A stretch of DNA of 64,000 bases. Origin: Pseudomarimonas salicorniae (GTDB lineage: Bacteria > Pseudomonadota > Gammaproteobacteria > Xanthomonadales > Xanthomonadaceae). The stretch is from the NCBI RefSeq assembly GCF_023156535.1, contig NZ_JALNMH010000014.1, positions 62,001-126,000 of the forward strand, given 5' to 3'. Of the stretch, positions 1 through 8,186 are shown piece after piece (position 1 is the first letter of the stretch; each line of letters starts with the position of its first letter). The notes beneath the pieces are model-generated. The model did not search any database. It was not told the DNA's origin and saw only the letters and a program-made list of their open reading frames with translations. The translations under genes were made by a program, and so were the position numbers.

Positions 1-1028
1 GTATCGATGCCGAGGTCGACACCCGCCGCCGAGGCGGCCCGGAAGGCGTCGCTGATGAAGTTGCGCAGCTGGCTGCCGGCGCTGCGGACGAAGGCATCGC
101 CGTTGAGCGCCTGGGCGGTGTTGTTGTCCGGGTCGTAGGCCGAGACCTTGCGCAGGGTGCCAAGCGCCGCGTTGTAGGCCGTGACGAAGCCCTGCACCGC
201 GGCTTGCGCGCCGCTGCGGTCCTCGCTGACCGACAGGCTGAAGCTCTGCCCGACCTCGGCCTTGCGCAGGGTCAGCTCCAGCCCATCGATGACGTCTTCG
301 ATCACATTGCGGGATGCCGTGCGCTGCACGCCATCGACAAAGAACACGGCATCCGCGGCGGCGGTCTGTTCGGTGAGGGTGCCGGGCGCCGGCGCATCCG
401 GGTCGAAGGTAAAGGCGCTCAGCGAGCTTCCGCCGGCGGTCTGCTCGATCGATATTTCGCCTTCCGAGCCGAGGCTGCCCGAGGTCAGGCTCAGGCTGAA
501 GCCGTCATCGCCGCGGACCACCGCGGCCTGGACCTTGCCCGATGCGGCGCTGTTGATCGCCGAAGCGAGGGCATAGATATCGCTGTTCGACTCGCTGACC
601 ACAACGTCGAAGCTTTCGCCATCGACCGTGAACGACAGCGTGCCGGTGCCGAGCGCGGTGTCGGCCGCGGTCACCACGGTTGGGTCGGACTGCAGCTTCT
701 GCGCGGTGGCCAGCGACTGGATCTCGATGGTGTATGAGCCCAGCGCCGGCGTCTGGCCGCTGCGGATCGTGGCGGTCAGTCGTTCGGCGTCTCCCGAGCT
801 GACCTTGCGCGCCTCGAAGGCGGTCCCGGCGCGGAGCTTGTCGACGGCGGTCTGCAGGGTCGCGAAGGCCGAATTGACCTGACCGACGGCCGAGATCTGC
901 GCCTTGGTGCGTGCCTCGCGGCGATTCAGGGCGGCCGAGGGGGCAGCGCGTTCTGCATCGACCAGCTGTTTGACCAGGTTGCCGATGTCCAGGCCCGAGC
1001 CCAGGCCCACATTGGTGACAAGCGCCAT
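1..1028 (-). CDS. fliD: Flagellar hook-associated protein 2 / filament cap FliD (partial, C-terminus off the window)
   Basis: The gene reads leftward from an ATG at 1028 behind a strong GGGAGGA ribosome site and stays open to the left edge, so about 342 N-terminal codons are present. The start MALVTNVGLGSGLDIGNLV is the typical FliD N-terminus. FliD caps the growing filament and helps flagellin subunits fold at the tip, outside the cell. The visible part covers the D0/D1 N-terminal coiled region (about residues 1-90) and the start of the variable outer domains. It follows flaG and fliC in the same direction, the usual late-flagellar order. No obvious RpoN or FliA site lies in the 79-base gap, so it may be read through from flaG. 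Confidence 0.95.
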   Translation of the reverse strand, partial: MALVTNVGLGSGLDIGNLVKQLVDAERAAPSAALNRREARTKAQISAVGQVNSAFATLQTAVDKLRAGTAFEARKVSSGDAERLTATIRSGQTPALGSYTIEIQSLATAQKLQSDPTVVTAADTALGTGTLSFTVDGESFDVVVSESNSDIYALASAINSAASGKVQAAVVRGDDGFSLSLTSGSLGSEGEISIEQTAGGSSLSAFTFDPDAPAPGTLTEQTAAADAVFFVDGVQRTASRNVIEDVIDGLELTLRKAEVGQSFSLSVSEDRSGAQAAVQGFVTAYNAALGTLRKVSAYDPDNNTAQALNGDAFVRSAGSQLRNFISDAFRAASAAGVDLGID

Positions 1029-1107
1029 GGCGTCCTCCCGTCAGGGCTTTTCGATGGTAACGCGGGTGGAACAGCCGTCCGTGGCTGCCACCTGAAGCGG
1101 GTTGCGA

Positions 1108-1377
1108 TCAGGCCTGCCGATCGCGTGAATCAAGAGCGTCGCGAGCGAGCTGCAGGGCCTCTTCGCGCGGAATCTGCCTGACCACCTCGCCGCTCTGCAC
1201 GTCGAGGACCTGGACCACCACGCGACCGACATCGCTGTCGACCCTGAAGCGCAGCTGGGTGCCCGCCGTGGCGTTGTCCAGGAACCGCTGCAGCGAGCGC
1301 GCATCCGGCAGGCTGCCGGAGCCGGGCGTGCCGTAGGCCGGCGTCGCCGTGGAAATCGGAGGAATGCCTGATGCCAT
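1108..1377 (-). CDS. flaG: FlaG family protein
   Basis: This 89-residue protein belongs to the FlaG family, small late-flagellar proteins that influence filament length in several bacteria; their biochemical role is not settled. The N-terminal third is Ser/Pro/Gly rich and looks disordered. The C-terminal two thirds hold the conserved core: a strand pair with RFRVDSDVGRVVVQVLD, then VVRQIPREEALQLARD. The ATG at 1377 follows a GAGGG ribosome site. It lies between fliC and fliD, the standard position of flaG. The fliC terminator hairpin sits just upstream, so expression depends either on read-through or on a promoter I could not identify. Confidence 0.88.
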   Translation of the reverse strand: MASGIPPISTATPAYGTPGSGSLPDARSLQRFLDNATAGTQLRFRVDSDVGRVVVQVLDVQSGEVVRQIPREEALQLARDALDSRDRQA

Positions 1378-1394
1378 GACATGACCCTCTTGCG

Positions 1395-1427
1395 ATAAAG
1401 CCGGCCCGGGCTTGCGCCCAGGCCGGC
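1395..1427 (-). terminator. Probable intrinsic terminator after fliC
   Basis: The leftward strand shows a stem GCCGGCC-x-GGGC / GCCC-x-GGCCGGC with a 4-base loop (1400-1427) and one mismatch, followed by TTTAT (1395-1399). It begins 28 bases beyond the fliC stop and ends just before flaG. The T-run is short, so termination may be partial, which would let some transcription reach flaG and fliD. Confidence 0.65.
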
Positions 1428-1455
1428 TGCGTTACTGCCTTGCGTTGGCGAGAGC

Positions 1456-3864
1456 TTAGCGGAGCAGGCTCAGCACGTTCTGCGGCAGCTGGTTGGCCTG
1501 GGCCAGGATCGCCACGCCGGCCTGCTGCAGGATCTGCGCGCGGGTCAGGTTGGCGGTCTCGGCGGCGAAGTCGGCATCCAGGATGCGCGACCGGGAAGCG
1601 GCCAGGTTCTCCGAGGTGATCTGCAGGTTGCTGATGGTCGACTCGAAGCGGTTCTGCACCGCACCGAAGTCGCTGCGCAGCGAGCTGACCGACTGCAGGG
1701 CCGAGTCGATGCGGACGATCGCCTCGTCGGCAGCCGAGGTGGTCAGCACATTGACCTCGTTCAGCGAGCCGTTGCTGGTGGTCACCTCGCTGGTGCTGAA
1801 GCCGAAGCCGGTCGCGTCCGAGCCGCCGACGGTGAAGGCCAGGGCCGACTGCAGCTGCAGCTTGCCATCGGTGGTCGCCGAGGCGAACACGCCATTGGCG
1901 TTGGAGTTGATGGAGTTGGCGAGCTCCTGGACGCTGGCGAAGGTGCCACTGAAGGAGCTGGTCTTGCCGGTGCCGTCGAGCAGGGTCAGGTTGGTCACCG
2001 AGACCGAGCCCGCGCCGACACCCGCGGTGCCGGTGGTGTCAACGAATCCGGCCGCCTGCGCATTGGTGTCGCCGCCGCTGATCGCCACGGCTGCCGAGCC
2101 CGCGGTGTTGTTGGTGATCACCAGGTTGCTGCCGTCCACCGACACGGTGTAGGCCCCCGAGGCGACCGCGTCCAGCTTGGCCTGCAGCGAGTTGACGTTG
2201 CCGGTGGCCAGGTCATTGATGTCGGTGTAGTCCTGGTCCAGCGTGATGGCGTTGCCATCGACCTGGAAGGTCGCATTGGTGGTGATCACGCCGGTCGCCG
2301 GACCGAAGCCAGCGGCCGTGGCGCGGGCATTGGCCGAATTGATCTGGACCACGCCGCCTGCGGTGCGGGCGATGCTGATCTGACCGCCGTCATTGGTCAC
2401 CGAGAACACGCCGGTATTCGGTCCGGCATTCAGCTGGGTCTCGATCGCCGACGCCAGGGTGTCGAAGTCGGCGTAGTTCTGGTTCAGGTTCACGGTAACG
2501 TCGGTGACGCCGTTCTCGACCACGAAGGAGCCGGCGGTGGCCGGGTTGTTGGCGACGGAGCCGGTCGAGTTGGTGATGCCGGCGGCGACGGCGATATCAT
2601 TGGCTCCGGTGATGTTGACGGCGGTGGAGCCAGCATTGTTGTTGCGGATGACGATGTTGCTGCCGGTCAGCTCGACCGTGTAGGTGCCCGGGGCAGCGGT
2701 GTTCAACGCGCTCTGGATGCCGTTCGCGAAGACCGTCGCGCTGGCGCTGAGATCGGAGGTCAGCGTGATGGCGTTGCCGTCGACGCTGAACTGCGCGCCC
2801 ACGGCGCCACCGGCGGTGCCGCTCGAGTTGGCGATGCCGAGGTTGTTGGTGGAGTTGGCATCGGCACCGGAGATAACCACCGCGGTGTTCGCGTTGGCGC
2901 CGCTGTTCGTGAACTTGATGGTGTTGCTGGTGCCGTCGTACGCCGCGGTGACGGTGGAAGCAGTAGCGCCGAGCTGATTGTTGATCGCCGTGGCAATCGC
3001 GCCACCATTCGCATAGTTGCCGTTCAAGGTGATGCCGACGTTCAGGGCACCGTCGTTGACGTCGAACTGGGCCAGGGCGCCAGGTGCGCTGAGATCAATG
3101 GTGCCTCCGGCGGGGACCAGAGTCTGGGTATTGCTGCCGGACTGGGTGGCGGTGGTGAAGTTGGCGTTGGCCGGGACCAGGGTCTGGGTTGCGCTGACGC
3201 CGCTCTGGCCGAACAGGCGGTTGGAAGCGCTGAGGGTCAGGCTGCCGTCGGCCGTGCCGGCGGTGCCGAAGCTGAAGTTGCTCGGGGTCACCGACACGCT
3301 GCCGCCGGTGGCGGTGGCGCCAAGGCCCACGGAGACGGCTTCGGCGATCTTGCCGATGTTGTTGGCGCGGCTGCTGGAGTCGAGGTTCAGGCTGATGACC
3401 TCACCGGCGTTCGAGCCGACCTGGAAGGTGGCCTTGCCGAAGGTGCCGTCGAGGATCTTCTGACCGTTGAAGGAGGTCTGCGAGGCGGTGCGCTCGATCT
3501 CGGCCAGGCGCTGCTGCACTTCGGCGTTCAGCGCGGCGCGGTCGGAGGCGGAGTTGGTGGCGTTGCGGGCCTGCACGGCCAGCTCGCGGATACGCTGCAG
3601 GTTGTTGCTGATCTCGCCCAGCGCGCCTTCGGCGGTCTGCGACAGCGAGATGCCGTCGTTCGCGTTGCGCACCGCGACGTTCAGGCCGCGGATCTGGGTG
3701 GAGAAGCGCTCGGAGATGGCGAGGCCGGCGGCGTCGTCCTTGGCGCTGTTGATGCGCAGGCCGGAGGACAGGCGCTGCAGGGAAGTCGCCAACGACTGCG
3801 CACTGTTGGTCAGGTTGCGCTGGGCGTTGAGGGACTGGACGTTGGTGTTGATGACCTGTGCCAT
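1456..3864 (-). CDS. fliC: Flagellin FliC, unusually large with a repeated central region
   Basis: Flagellin is the filament subunit, exported by the flagellar type III apparatus. The protein has 802 residues against roughly 280-500 for common flagellins. The N-terminal D0/D1 domain (about 1-170, start [18 protein letters not shown], with [19 protein letters not shown]) and the C-terminal D1/D0 domain (about 715-802, ending [10 protein letters not shown]) are canonical. Between them lie about five related units of 80-90 residues that each begin with a pattern like F.VDGNAITL and end in a [11 protein letters not shown]-type strand; they resemble flagellin hook-IN type modules. It is the only flagellin in the window. 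A FliA promoter lies 94-120 bases upstream and a GGGAGAG ribosome site precedes the ATG. Confidence 0.97.
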   Translation of the reverse strand: MAQVINTNVQSLNAQRNLTNSAQSLATSLQRLSSGLRINSAKDDAAGLAISERFSTQIRGLNVAVRNANDGISLSQTAEGALGEISNNLQRIRELAVQARNATNSASDRAALNAEVQQRLAEIERTASQTSFNGQKILDGTFGKATFQVGSNAGEVISLNLDSSSRANNIGKIAEAVSVGLGATATGGSVSVTPSNFSFGTAGTADGSLTLSASNRLFGQSGVSATQTLVPANANFTTATQSGSNTQTLVPAGGTIDLSAPGALAQFDVNDGALNVGITLNGNYANGGAIATAINNQLGATASTVTAAYDGTSNTIKFTNSGANANTAVVISGADANSTNNLGIANSSGTAGGAVGAQFSVDGNAITLTSDLSASATVFANGIQSALNTAAPGTYTVELTGSNIVIRNNNAGSTAVNITGANDIAVAAGITNSTGSVANNPATAGSFVVENGVTDVTVNLNQNYADFDTLASAIETQLNAGPNTGVFSVTNDGGQISIARTAGGVVQINSANARATAAGFGPATGVITTNATFQVDGNAITLDQDYTDINDLATGNVNSLQAKLDAVASGAYTVSVDGSNLVITNNTAGSAAVAISGGDTNAQAAGFVDTTGTAGVGAGSVSVTNLTLLDGTGKTSSFSGTFASVQELANSINSNANGVFASATTDGKLQLQSALAFTVGGSDATGFGFSTSEVTTSNGSLNEVNVLTTSAADEAIVRIDSALQSVSSLRSDFGAVQNRFESTISNLQITSENLAASRSRILDADFAAETANLTRAQILQQAGVAILAQANQLPQNVLSLLR

Positions 3865-3957
3865 GGAATCTCTCCCGAGGTTGTTGCGTGGTATTGCGGC
3901 TGCTTACCGGTGGGTGCAGCGCTTCGACCGACCGGTCCGCATTCGCTGCTGGGATAG

Positions 3958-3984
3958 TTATCGGCGGCCCTGGGCAGAACTTTA
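3958..3984 (-). promoter_or_regulatory. FliA (sigma-28) promoter of fliC
   Basis: Reading leftward, TAAAGTTC (3984-3977) and GCCGATAA (3965-3958) are separated by 11 bases. This matches the flagellar sigma-28 consensus TAAAGTTT-N11-GCCGATAA in 15 of 16 positions. It lies about 95 bases before the fliC start. The same sequence, including the TGCC that follows the -35 box, recurs before flgM at 19346. Confidence 0.93.
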
Positions 3985-4261
3985 GGGCTGAAGTTTCCGA
4001 TGCTCCGTTCCGTGAACCGTCTCGCAGTTCCACCGTGGCGGCGCGCGCCACGGCCGTACGCGGCCCGCCACTGTCGGCCGCAAAGCCTTGTGGAGTGCGG
4101 TCCGCAGCCCAACGCATGGCGCTGCAGCGAGGCGCGTTCGTGCGTTGCGCACGGGCCCCGGTACCGGCCGATCGTGACGACGTGGCGGCGGTGCGGGTTT
4201 TTCCCGATCCAGCGTCTCGTTGCCCTCCGGCCGCACCCCTGACCGGGTGGGCGGCGCGGGA
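3985..4261. other. Gene-free spacer between fliC promoter and subtilase
   Basis: I see no credible gene here. The spacer has one perfect GC-rich inverted repeat at 4033-4053 (CCGTGGC, 7-base loop, GCCACGG). It could act as a weak transcription end for the leftward subtilase gene, but there is no T-run. Confidence 0.5.
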
Positions 4262-6343
4262 TCAGAGCGTGGTGGCGCTGGCGATGCTGCTGTAGGCGCC
4301 GAGGTTATTGGCGCGGTCCACGGCGCGGACGCGGAAGCGATAGGGCGTGCGTGCGGCCAGCCCCGAGACCGTGATGGTGGTGGCGCTGGTTGTGATGACC
4401 TGGGTGAAGTTGGTGCAGGTCGAGCCCTGGCAGCGCTCGACGCGGTAGCTGCCGACGCCCGAGCCGCCGGCATCGGTGGCCGCCGTCCAGCGCAGTGCGA
4501 TGGCTGTGCCGCTGCTGGCGGTGGCGGACAGGCCGCCCGGCGCGCCCGGCGGCAAGCGGTCGCTGATGGCCGTGGTCTGGGCGCTGGACTGGACGATGGC
4601 GGAGTAGGCACCGAGATTGCCGGCGCGGTCGACCGCGCGGACGCGGAATCGGTAAACGGCGCGGACCGTCAGCCCGGTGGCGGTGTAGGACAGGCTGCTG
4701 CTCGTGGCGATCTGGGTGAAGTTCGTGCAGCCGGTGTTCTGACAGCGCTCGATGCGATAGCTGGCGACGCCCGAGCCGATGTCGGCGGCGGCGCGCCAGC
4801 TCAGCGTCATGCTGGTGGAACTCAGCGCCTTCAGGCTGGGCGAGCCGGGGGCGCTGGGGGCGCTGGTGTCGGCACCGGCGCCGGCCGTGGTCGCGCTGAT
4901 GATGGAGGAATAGGCGCTGTGGTTGCCGGCGACGTCGTGGGCACGGACTCGGTAGCGGTAGGTGTTGCCCGCAGCGATGCCGGTGTCGCGGTAGCTGTTG
5001 CTGGTGGCCGTGCCGATCTGGGCGAAGCTGCTGCAGGTGCTGCCGGTGCAGCGTTCGATCTTGTAGCCCTGCACGCCGGAGCCGCTGTCGCTGGAGGCCG
5101 ACCAGCTGAGGTTGACCGCGGTATTGCCGCTGAGCGCCGCAGCCAGGCCGGCGGGGGTGCTGGGGGCCATGGTATCGCTGGGCTGCAGGGCAGTCAGGGC
5201 CGAAAGGCCGCGGACCAGGCCGAAGCCGAACTCGGGATCCCGACCCGGAGTGCCGAGGTCCTCGGCGGTGGAGGTCAGGGCGCTGCGGACCTCCGCAGCC
5301 GTCCGCTGCGGAGACCTGCTCCAGATCGCGGCCGCCACGCCCGCGACGTGCGGCGAGGCCATCGAAGTGCCGCTCAGCATGGCGTAGCCATTGGCCGGAT
5401 TCACGCCGCCGGCCGATGGGTAGGTGCTCTGGATGCCGACGCCGGGCGCGACCAGTTCGACCTGGGCATTGCGCTGGGAGAACGCAGCCAGGGCCTTGGT
5501 GCTGTTGACCGCTCCGACCGAGATCACGCTGTCGTAGGAAGCCGGGTAGCTGAGGTTGCTGGTGCCGTCATTGCCGGCGGCGGCCACGATCAGGTTGGCA
5601 CCGGTGTTGTAGAGGCTGGCAAAGCCGCTGCTCTCGATCGAGCTGGACCCTGAGCCACCGAGGCTGAGGTTGATCACCACCCGCTTGTTCTGGGCGCTGC
5701 CCGCGCTGGCGCATTGCTGGGCCGCCGAGAGGATGTTCGAGCTGAACGCGCTGCCACAGGACTGGGCGTCACCGGAGAAGATCTTGACCACGTACAGGCT
5801 GGCGGCGTGCGCGACGCCGACCACCCCGAGCGTGTTGTTGCGCGCCGCGGCGGTGCCGGCCACGTGGGTGCCGTGGCCGCAGGCGTCACTGTCCCAACCC
5901 GCCGGGGAGCCGCCGCTGATGTTGCCGACCAGGTCTTCGTGGGTGGCATTGATGCCGGAGTCGATGACGCAGATCAGTACGTTGCTGCCGGTGGCGCCGC
6001 TGCTCCACAGGTTGGTCGAGTCGACCAGGGTGATTCCGTAGGGCACCTGCTGGGCGAAACTGCGGCGCACCGGATCGGGCTCGACTGCCAGCACCTCGGG
6101 CTGCTCGCGGAGCACCTCGATCGCCTCGGGTGGCAGGCTGACGGCCAGGGTGTCCATCCAGTCCAGCCGAACGTGGACTTTGGCGCCAGCGGCCTTGAGC
6201 AGGGATTCGCCGTCGGCGCTCTTGCCCGGCGAGAACCGCACCATCACTCGCTCGCTGATCTCGGCGGGCAGGGCTGCGCCGGGCAGGGCGAGCAGCAGGG
6301 AAAGGGCCAGGGAGCGACGGACCGGAACCATCCACTGCGCCAT
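4262..6343 (-). CDS. Secreted subtilisin-like serine protease (S8) with three fibronectin type III domains
   Basis: The 693-residue protein starts at the ATG 6343 (GGAGAG ribosome site). A signal peptide covers residues 1-27 (MAQWMVPVRRSLALSLLLAL then an ALPA cleavage zone). An I9-like propeptide follows at about 28-95, then the S8 catalytic domain at about 105-385 with Asp128 (VIDSG), His157 (GHGTH), oxyanion Asn258 (AAAGNDG) and Ser327 (GTSMASPH). Three fibronectin III domains fill about 392-693, each with a conserved Y-x-IERC or YRVERC strand containing paired cysteines. It is a secreted endopeptidase; the FN3 tail probably binds substrate or surface. It sits inside the flagellar cluster between fliC and flgL, same strand, without a flagellar promoter that I can see. 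Confidence 0.93.
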   Translation of the reverse strand: MAQWMVPVRRSLALSLLLALPGAALPAEISERVMVRFSPGKSADGESLLKAAGAKVHVRLDWMDTLAVSLPPEAIEVLREQPEVLAVEPDPVRRSFAQQVPYGITLVDSTNLWSSGATGSNVLICVIDSGINATHEDLVGNISGGSPAGWDSDACGHGTHVAGTAAARNNTLGVVGVAHAASLYVVKIFSGDAQSCGSAFSSNILSAAQQCASAGSAQNKRVVINLSLGGSGSSSIESSGFASLYNTGANLIVAAAGNDGTSNLSYPASYDSVISVGAVNSTKALAAFSQRNAQVELVAPGVGIQSTYPSAGGVNPANGYAMLSGTSMASPHVAGVAAAIWSRSPQRTAAEVRSALTSTAEDLGTPGRDPEFGFGLVRGLSALTALQPSDTMAPSTPAGLAAALSGNTAVNLSWSASSDSGSGVQGYKIERCTGSTCSSFAQIGTATSNSYRDTGIAAGNTYRYRVRAHDVAGNHSAYSSIISATTAGAGADTSAPSAPGSPSLKALSSTSMTLSWRAAADIGSGVASYRIERCQNTGCTNFTQIATSSSLSYTATGLTVRAVYRFRVRAVDRAGNLGAYSAIVQSSAQTTAISDRLPPGAPGGLSATASSGTAIALRWTAATDAGGSGVGSYRVERCQGSTCTNFTQVITTSATTITVSGLAARTPYRFRVRAVDRANNLGAYSSIASATTL

Positions 6344-6585
6344 GAGGGCTCTCCAGGACGCTTTGACTGTGCTGCCGCAGGGCAGGCCATGATGGGCCCG
6401 AGCATGCGGCCACGCAGCCCAGCGACATTGCAATGGCGATCACAATCCTGAAACGACCGGCTCCGGCAGGCCCGAACAAGGGAAAATCCTGAATGCCTGC
6501 GCAGCGTTGCGGGCGCCGGCGCCTCGGGAAGCAGCTGTCCGAGTGCCGGGGTAGTTTCGGCCGATCCGCTGGCCCGCGGCGTCGC

Positions 6586-6662
6586 CGTTCGCCCTGAGGT
6601 ATGCAAGGGCGAGCCCTCAAGGGGGCGGAGGCCGTTCATGCTTCGATACCTCAGCACGAACG
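6586..6662. repeat. R1 intergenic repeat, inverted pair
   Basis: Two inverted halves are separated by about 19 bases: CGTTCGCCCTGAGGTATG at the left and CTTCGATACCTCAGCACG at the right. The halves share a GAGGTATCGAAG core in opposite orientation. The same paired arrangement occurs at 57486-57560 and a single half at 6767-6793. The pattern is REP-like; similar GTTCGCCCTGAG motifs are widespread in proteobacterial intergenic DNA. Confidence 0.8.
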
Positions 6663-6677
6663 GTGTCGGGACGTGGC

Positions 6678-6712
6678 GGTAGTCGGTAGTCGGTAGTCGG
6701 TATTCGGGAGTC
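6678..6712. repeat. Heptamer tandem repeat (GGTAGTC)
   Basis: Five 7-base units stand in tandem: GGTAGTC three times, then GGTATTC and GGGAGTC. There are no spacers. A related heptamer (ATTCGGA) is repeated at the 5' end of flgI. Confidence 0.75.
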
Positions 6713-6766
6713 GGTGCGGGGCTGCGGAGGTCGGCTGGTGCAGCTGCCGATGCGTCCGACCCAGGC

Positions 6767-6793
6767 CGTTCGCCCTGAGGTATCGAAGGGCGC
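6767..6793. repeat. R1 intergenic repeat, single half
   Basis: This is one copy of the R1 half (GTTCGCCCTGAGGTATCGAA, then GGGCGC) without its inverted partner. It is nearly identical to the left half at 57486. Confidence 0.7.
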
Positions 6794-6827
6794 TCGGCCC
6801 CACTACCGCGCCGCAACGCCCGTGCAA

Positions 6828-6904
6828 CCCTATAGGGTGCGCCTGGGCGCACCGGCGCACCTTCCCTGACAGCCCGTATCGGTGCGCCAAGGCAGCACCC
6901 TGTA
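6828..6904. repeat. R3 hairpin repeat (GGGTGCG family)
   Basis: The outer arms are AGGGTGC (left) and GCACCCT (right), with an inner hairpin GGTGCGCC-type arm pair and the internal CCCGTATCGGTGCG segment. Related copies are at 24270, 24367 and 39791. It ends 14 bases before a short spacer preceding the flgL stop. Confidence 0.7.
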
Positions 6905-6959
6905 AACAAGCGCCGCCATGAACGGTTTCAGGGCCGGGCGGCGCCGACCGGAACGGCGC

Positions 6960-8186
6960 TTAGCGCAGCAGGTTGAACATCGACAGGTTCTGCACCCTGA
7001 CGAAGCTCTGCTGGGCGGCCTCCAGCGACTGCAGCTGGAAGGACAGCCTGCTGATCGCCTCGGCGTAGTCGGTGTCGCGGACGTCGCTGAGCGTGCCGCG
7101 CAGGATCTCGTCGTCGGACAGCCGCTGGGTCTCGGCCCGATCGACGGTCGCCAATCGCGCGCCGACCGCGGCGCGCTTGTCGACGATCTGGTTCGCGGCG
7201 CCCTGCAGGTCCTCGATCACCGCATAGAAGGCGTTCTGCCGCGCGGCCTTGTCGGCGGGCGTGATGTTCGGCAGGTTGACCGCGTCGATCAGCGACTGCA
7301 CCGTCTGGAAGATGTCGCGGTTCGGCGCGGGACGCACGCCGAAGGTATCGCCGTCGGCCGGGGTTCCGGTGACCGCCAGCTGGACGCCATTGAACTCGAT
7401 CGGCGCGCCGGGCATGTACGGCCCGGTGGCGACCACCGCATTGGGCGGATTGTCCTCGGTCACCGTCCACTGGATCGAGGGCGGCGGGCCGGGCAGATCA
7501 TTGAAGGTGACGGTGTAGGGCAGCTCCGTCCAGGCCTGCTGGTCGGTGAACCCCGCGCTGGAGAGCACGCCAGTGCCCCCGTTCGCCGCTCCGGCGCGCA
7601 CGGCGATCTCGCCGGTGCCGGTGCGGATGCGCTGGAAGATCTCGCTGCCCGGATCGGAATCGGGCACGGTCAGCTCGGGGCCGATCTCGACCCGTCGCTG
7701 GCGCTGGTCGCCGAAGTAGTCGAAACCGCCGGCAGCATTGGGCAGGAAGGGCGCCGAGCCGTCGCTGGTACCGCCGAACAGGTATCGCCCGGTGCCATCC
7801 GTCGAGTTGGCCAGCTGGACCAGGCCTTCCTTGATCAGTTCGACCTCCTTGAGCATGCCCTGGAGCGACTCGGGGGTCTGCACGGCCGTGTTGGCCTGGA
7901 TCGCGAGTTCGGATACCCGCTGCAGGTTGAGGGTCACCTGGCGCAGGACTTCCTCTTCGCGCTGCAGGCGGTTCTGAAGCAGGTTTGCGTTGTCCTGCCA
8001 GCGCGCCAGCTCGGCCAGCGAGCGGTCGACGGCCTCGGCCACGCCAGCGCCGATCGGGTCGTCCTTGGCGGTGACGATACGTCGACCCGAGGACACCTCG
8101 AGCTGGGTCCTGTTGATCTGGCTCTGCTGCCGGAGCAGCTGGAAGACCGACTGCTCGAATATCGACTGGCTGGAAATCCGCGTCAT
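6960..8186 (-). CDS. flgL: Flagellar hook-associated protein 3 FlgL
   Basis: FlgL (408 residues) is the second hook-filament junction protein, lying between FlgK and the filament; it is exported by the flagellar type III system. The N-terminus (MTRISSQSIFEQSVFQLL, then EVSSGRRIVTAKDDP) and the C-terminus (VQNLSMFNLLR) are the flagellin-like D0/D1 helices of the family. The length is close to usual FlgL (about 300-410). Its ATG overlaps the flgK stop by 4 bases (ATGA), so the two junction proteins are translationally coupled. It is the last gene of the leftward flgB-flgL series. Confidence 0.96.
   Translation of the reverse strand: MTRISSQSIFEQSVFQLLRQQSQINRTQLEVSSGRRIVTAKDDPIGAGVAEAVDRSLAELARWQDNANLLQNRLQREEEVLRQVTLNLQRVSELAIQANTAVQTPESLQGMLKEVELIKEGLVQLANSTDGTGRYLFGGTSDGSAPFLPNAAGGFDYFGDQRQRRVEIGPELTVPDSDPGSEIFQRIRTGTGEIAVRAGAANGGTGVLSSAGFTDQQAWTELPYTVTFNDLPGPPPSIQWTVTEDNPPNAVVATGPYMPGAPIEFNGVQLAVTGTPADGDTFGVRPAPNRDIFQTVQSLIDAVNLPNITPADKAARQNAFYAVIEDLQGAANQIVDKRAAVGARLATVDRAETQRLSDDEILRGTLSDVRDTDYAEAISRLSFQLQSLEAAQQSFVRVQNLSMFNLLR

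Larger units (their letters stand above)
6344..6959. other. Repeat-filled intergenic region between subtilase and flgL
   Basis: This 616-base stretch has no credible gene. From left to right it holds an R1 inverted pair (6586-6662), a heptamer tandem array (6678-6712), a single R1 half (6767-6793) and an R3 hairpin repeat (6828-6904), all annotated separately. The part nearest the protease (6344-6585) should carry its promoter, but I cannot assign one with confidence. Confidence 0.7.

Noticed and set aside
4033-4053. Perfect 7-bp hairpin as a terminator for the subtilase
   Set aside because: No T-run on either strand and it lies over 200 bases from the stop, so I only note it as a hairpin.
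4262-6433. Longer 723-residue version of the subtilase
   Set aside because: The extra 30 residues lie before a clear ribosome site and signal peptide at ATG 6343.
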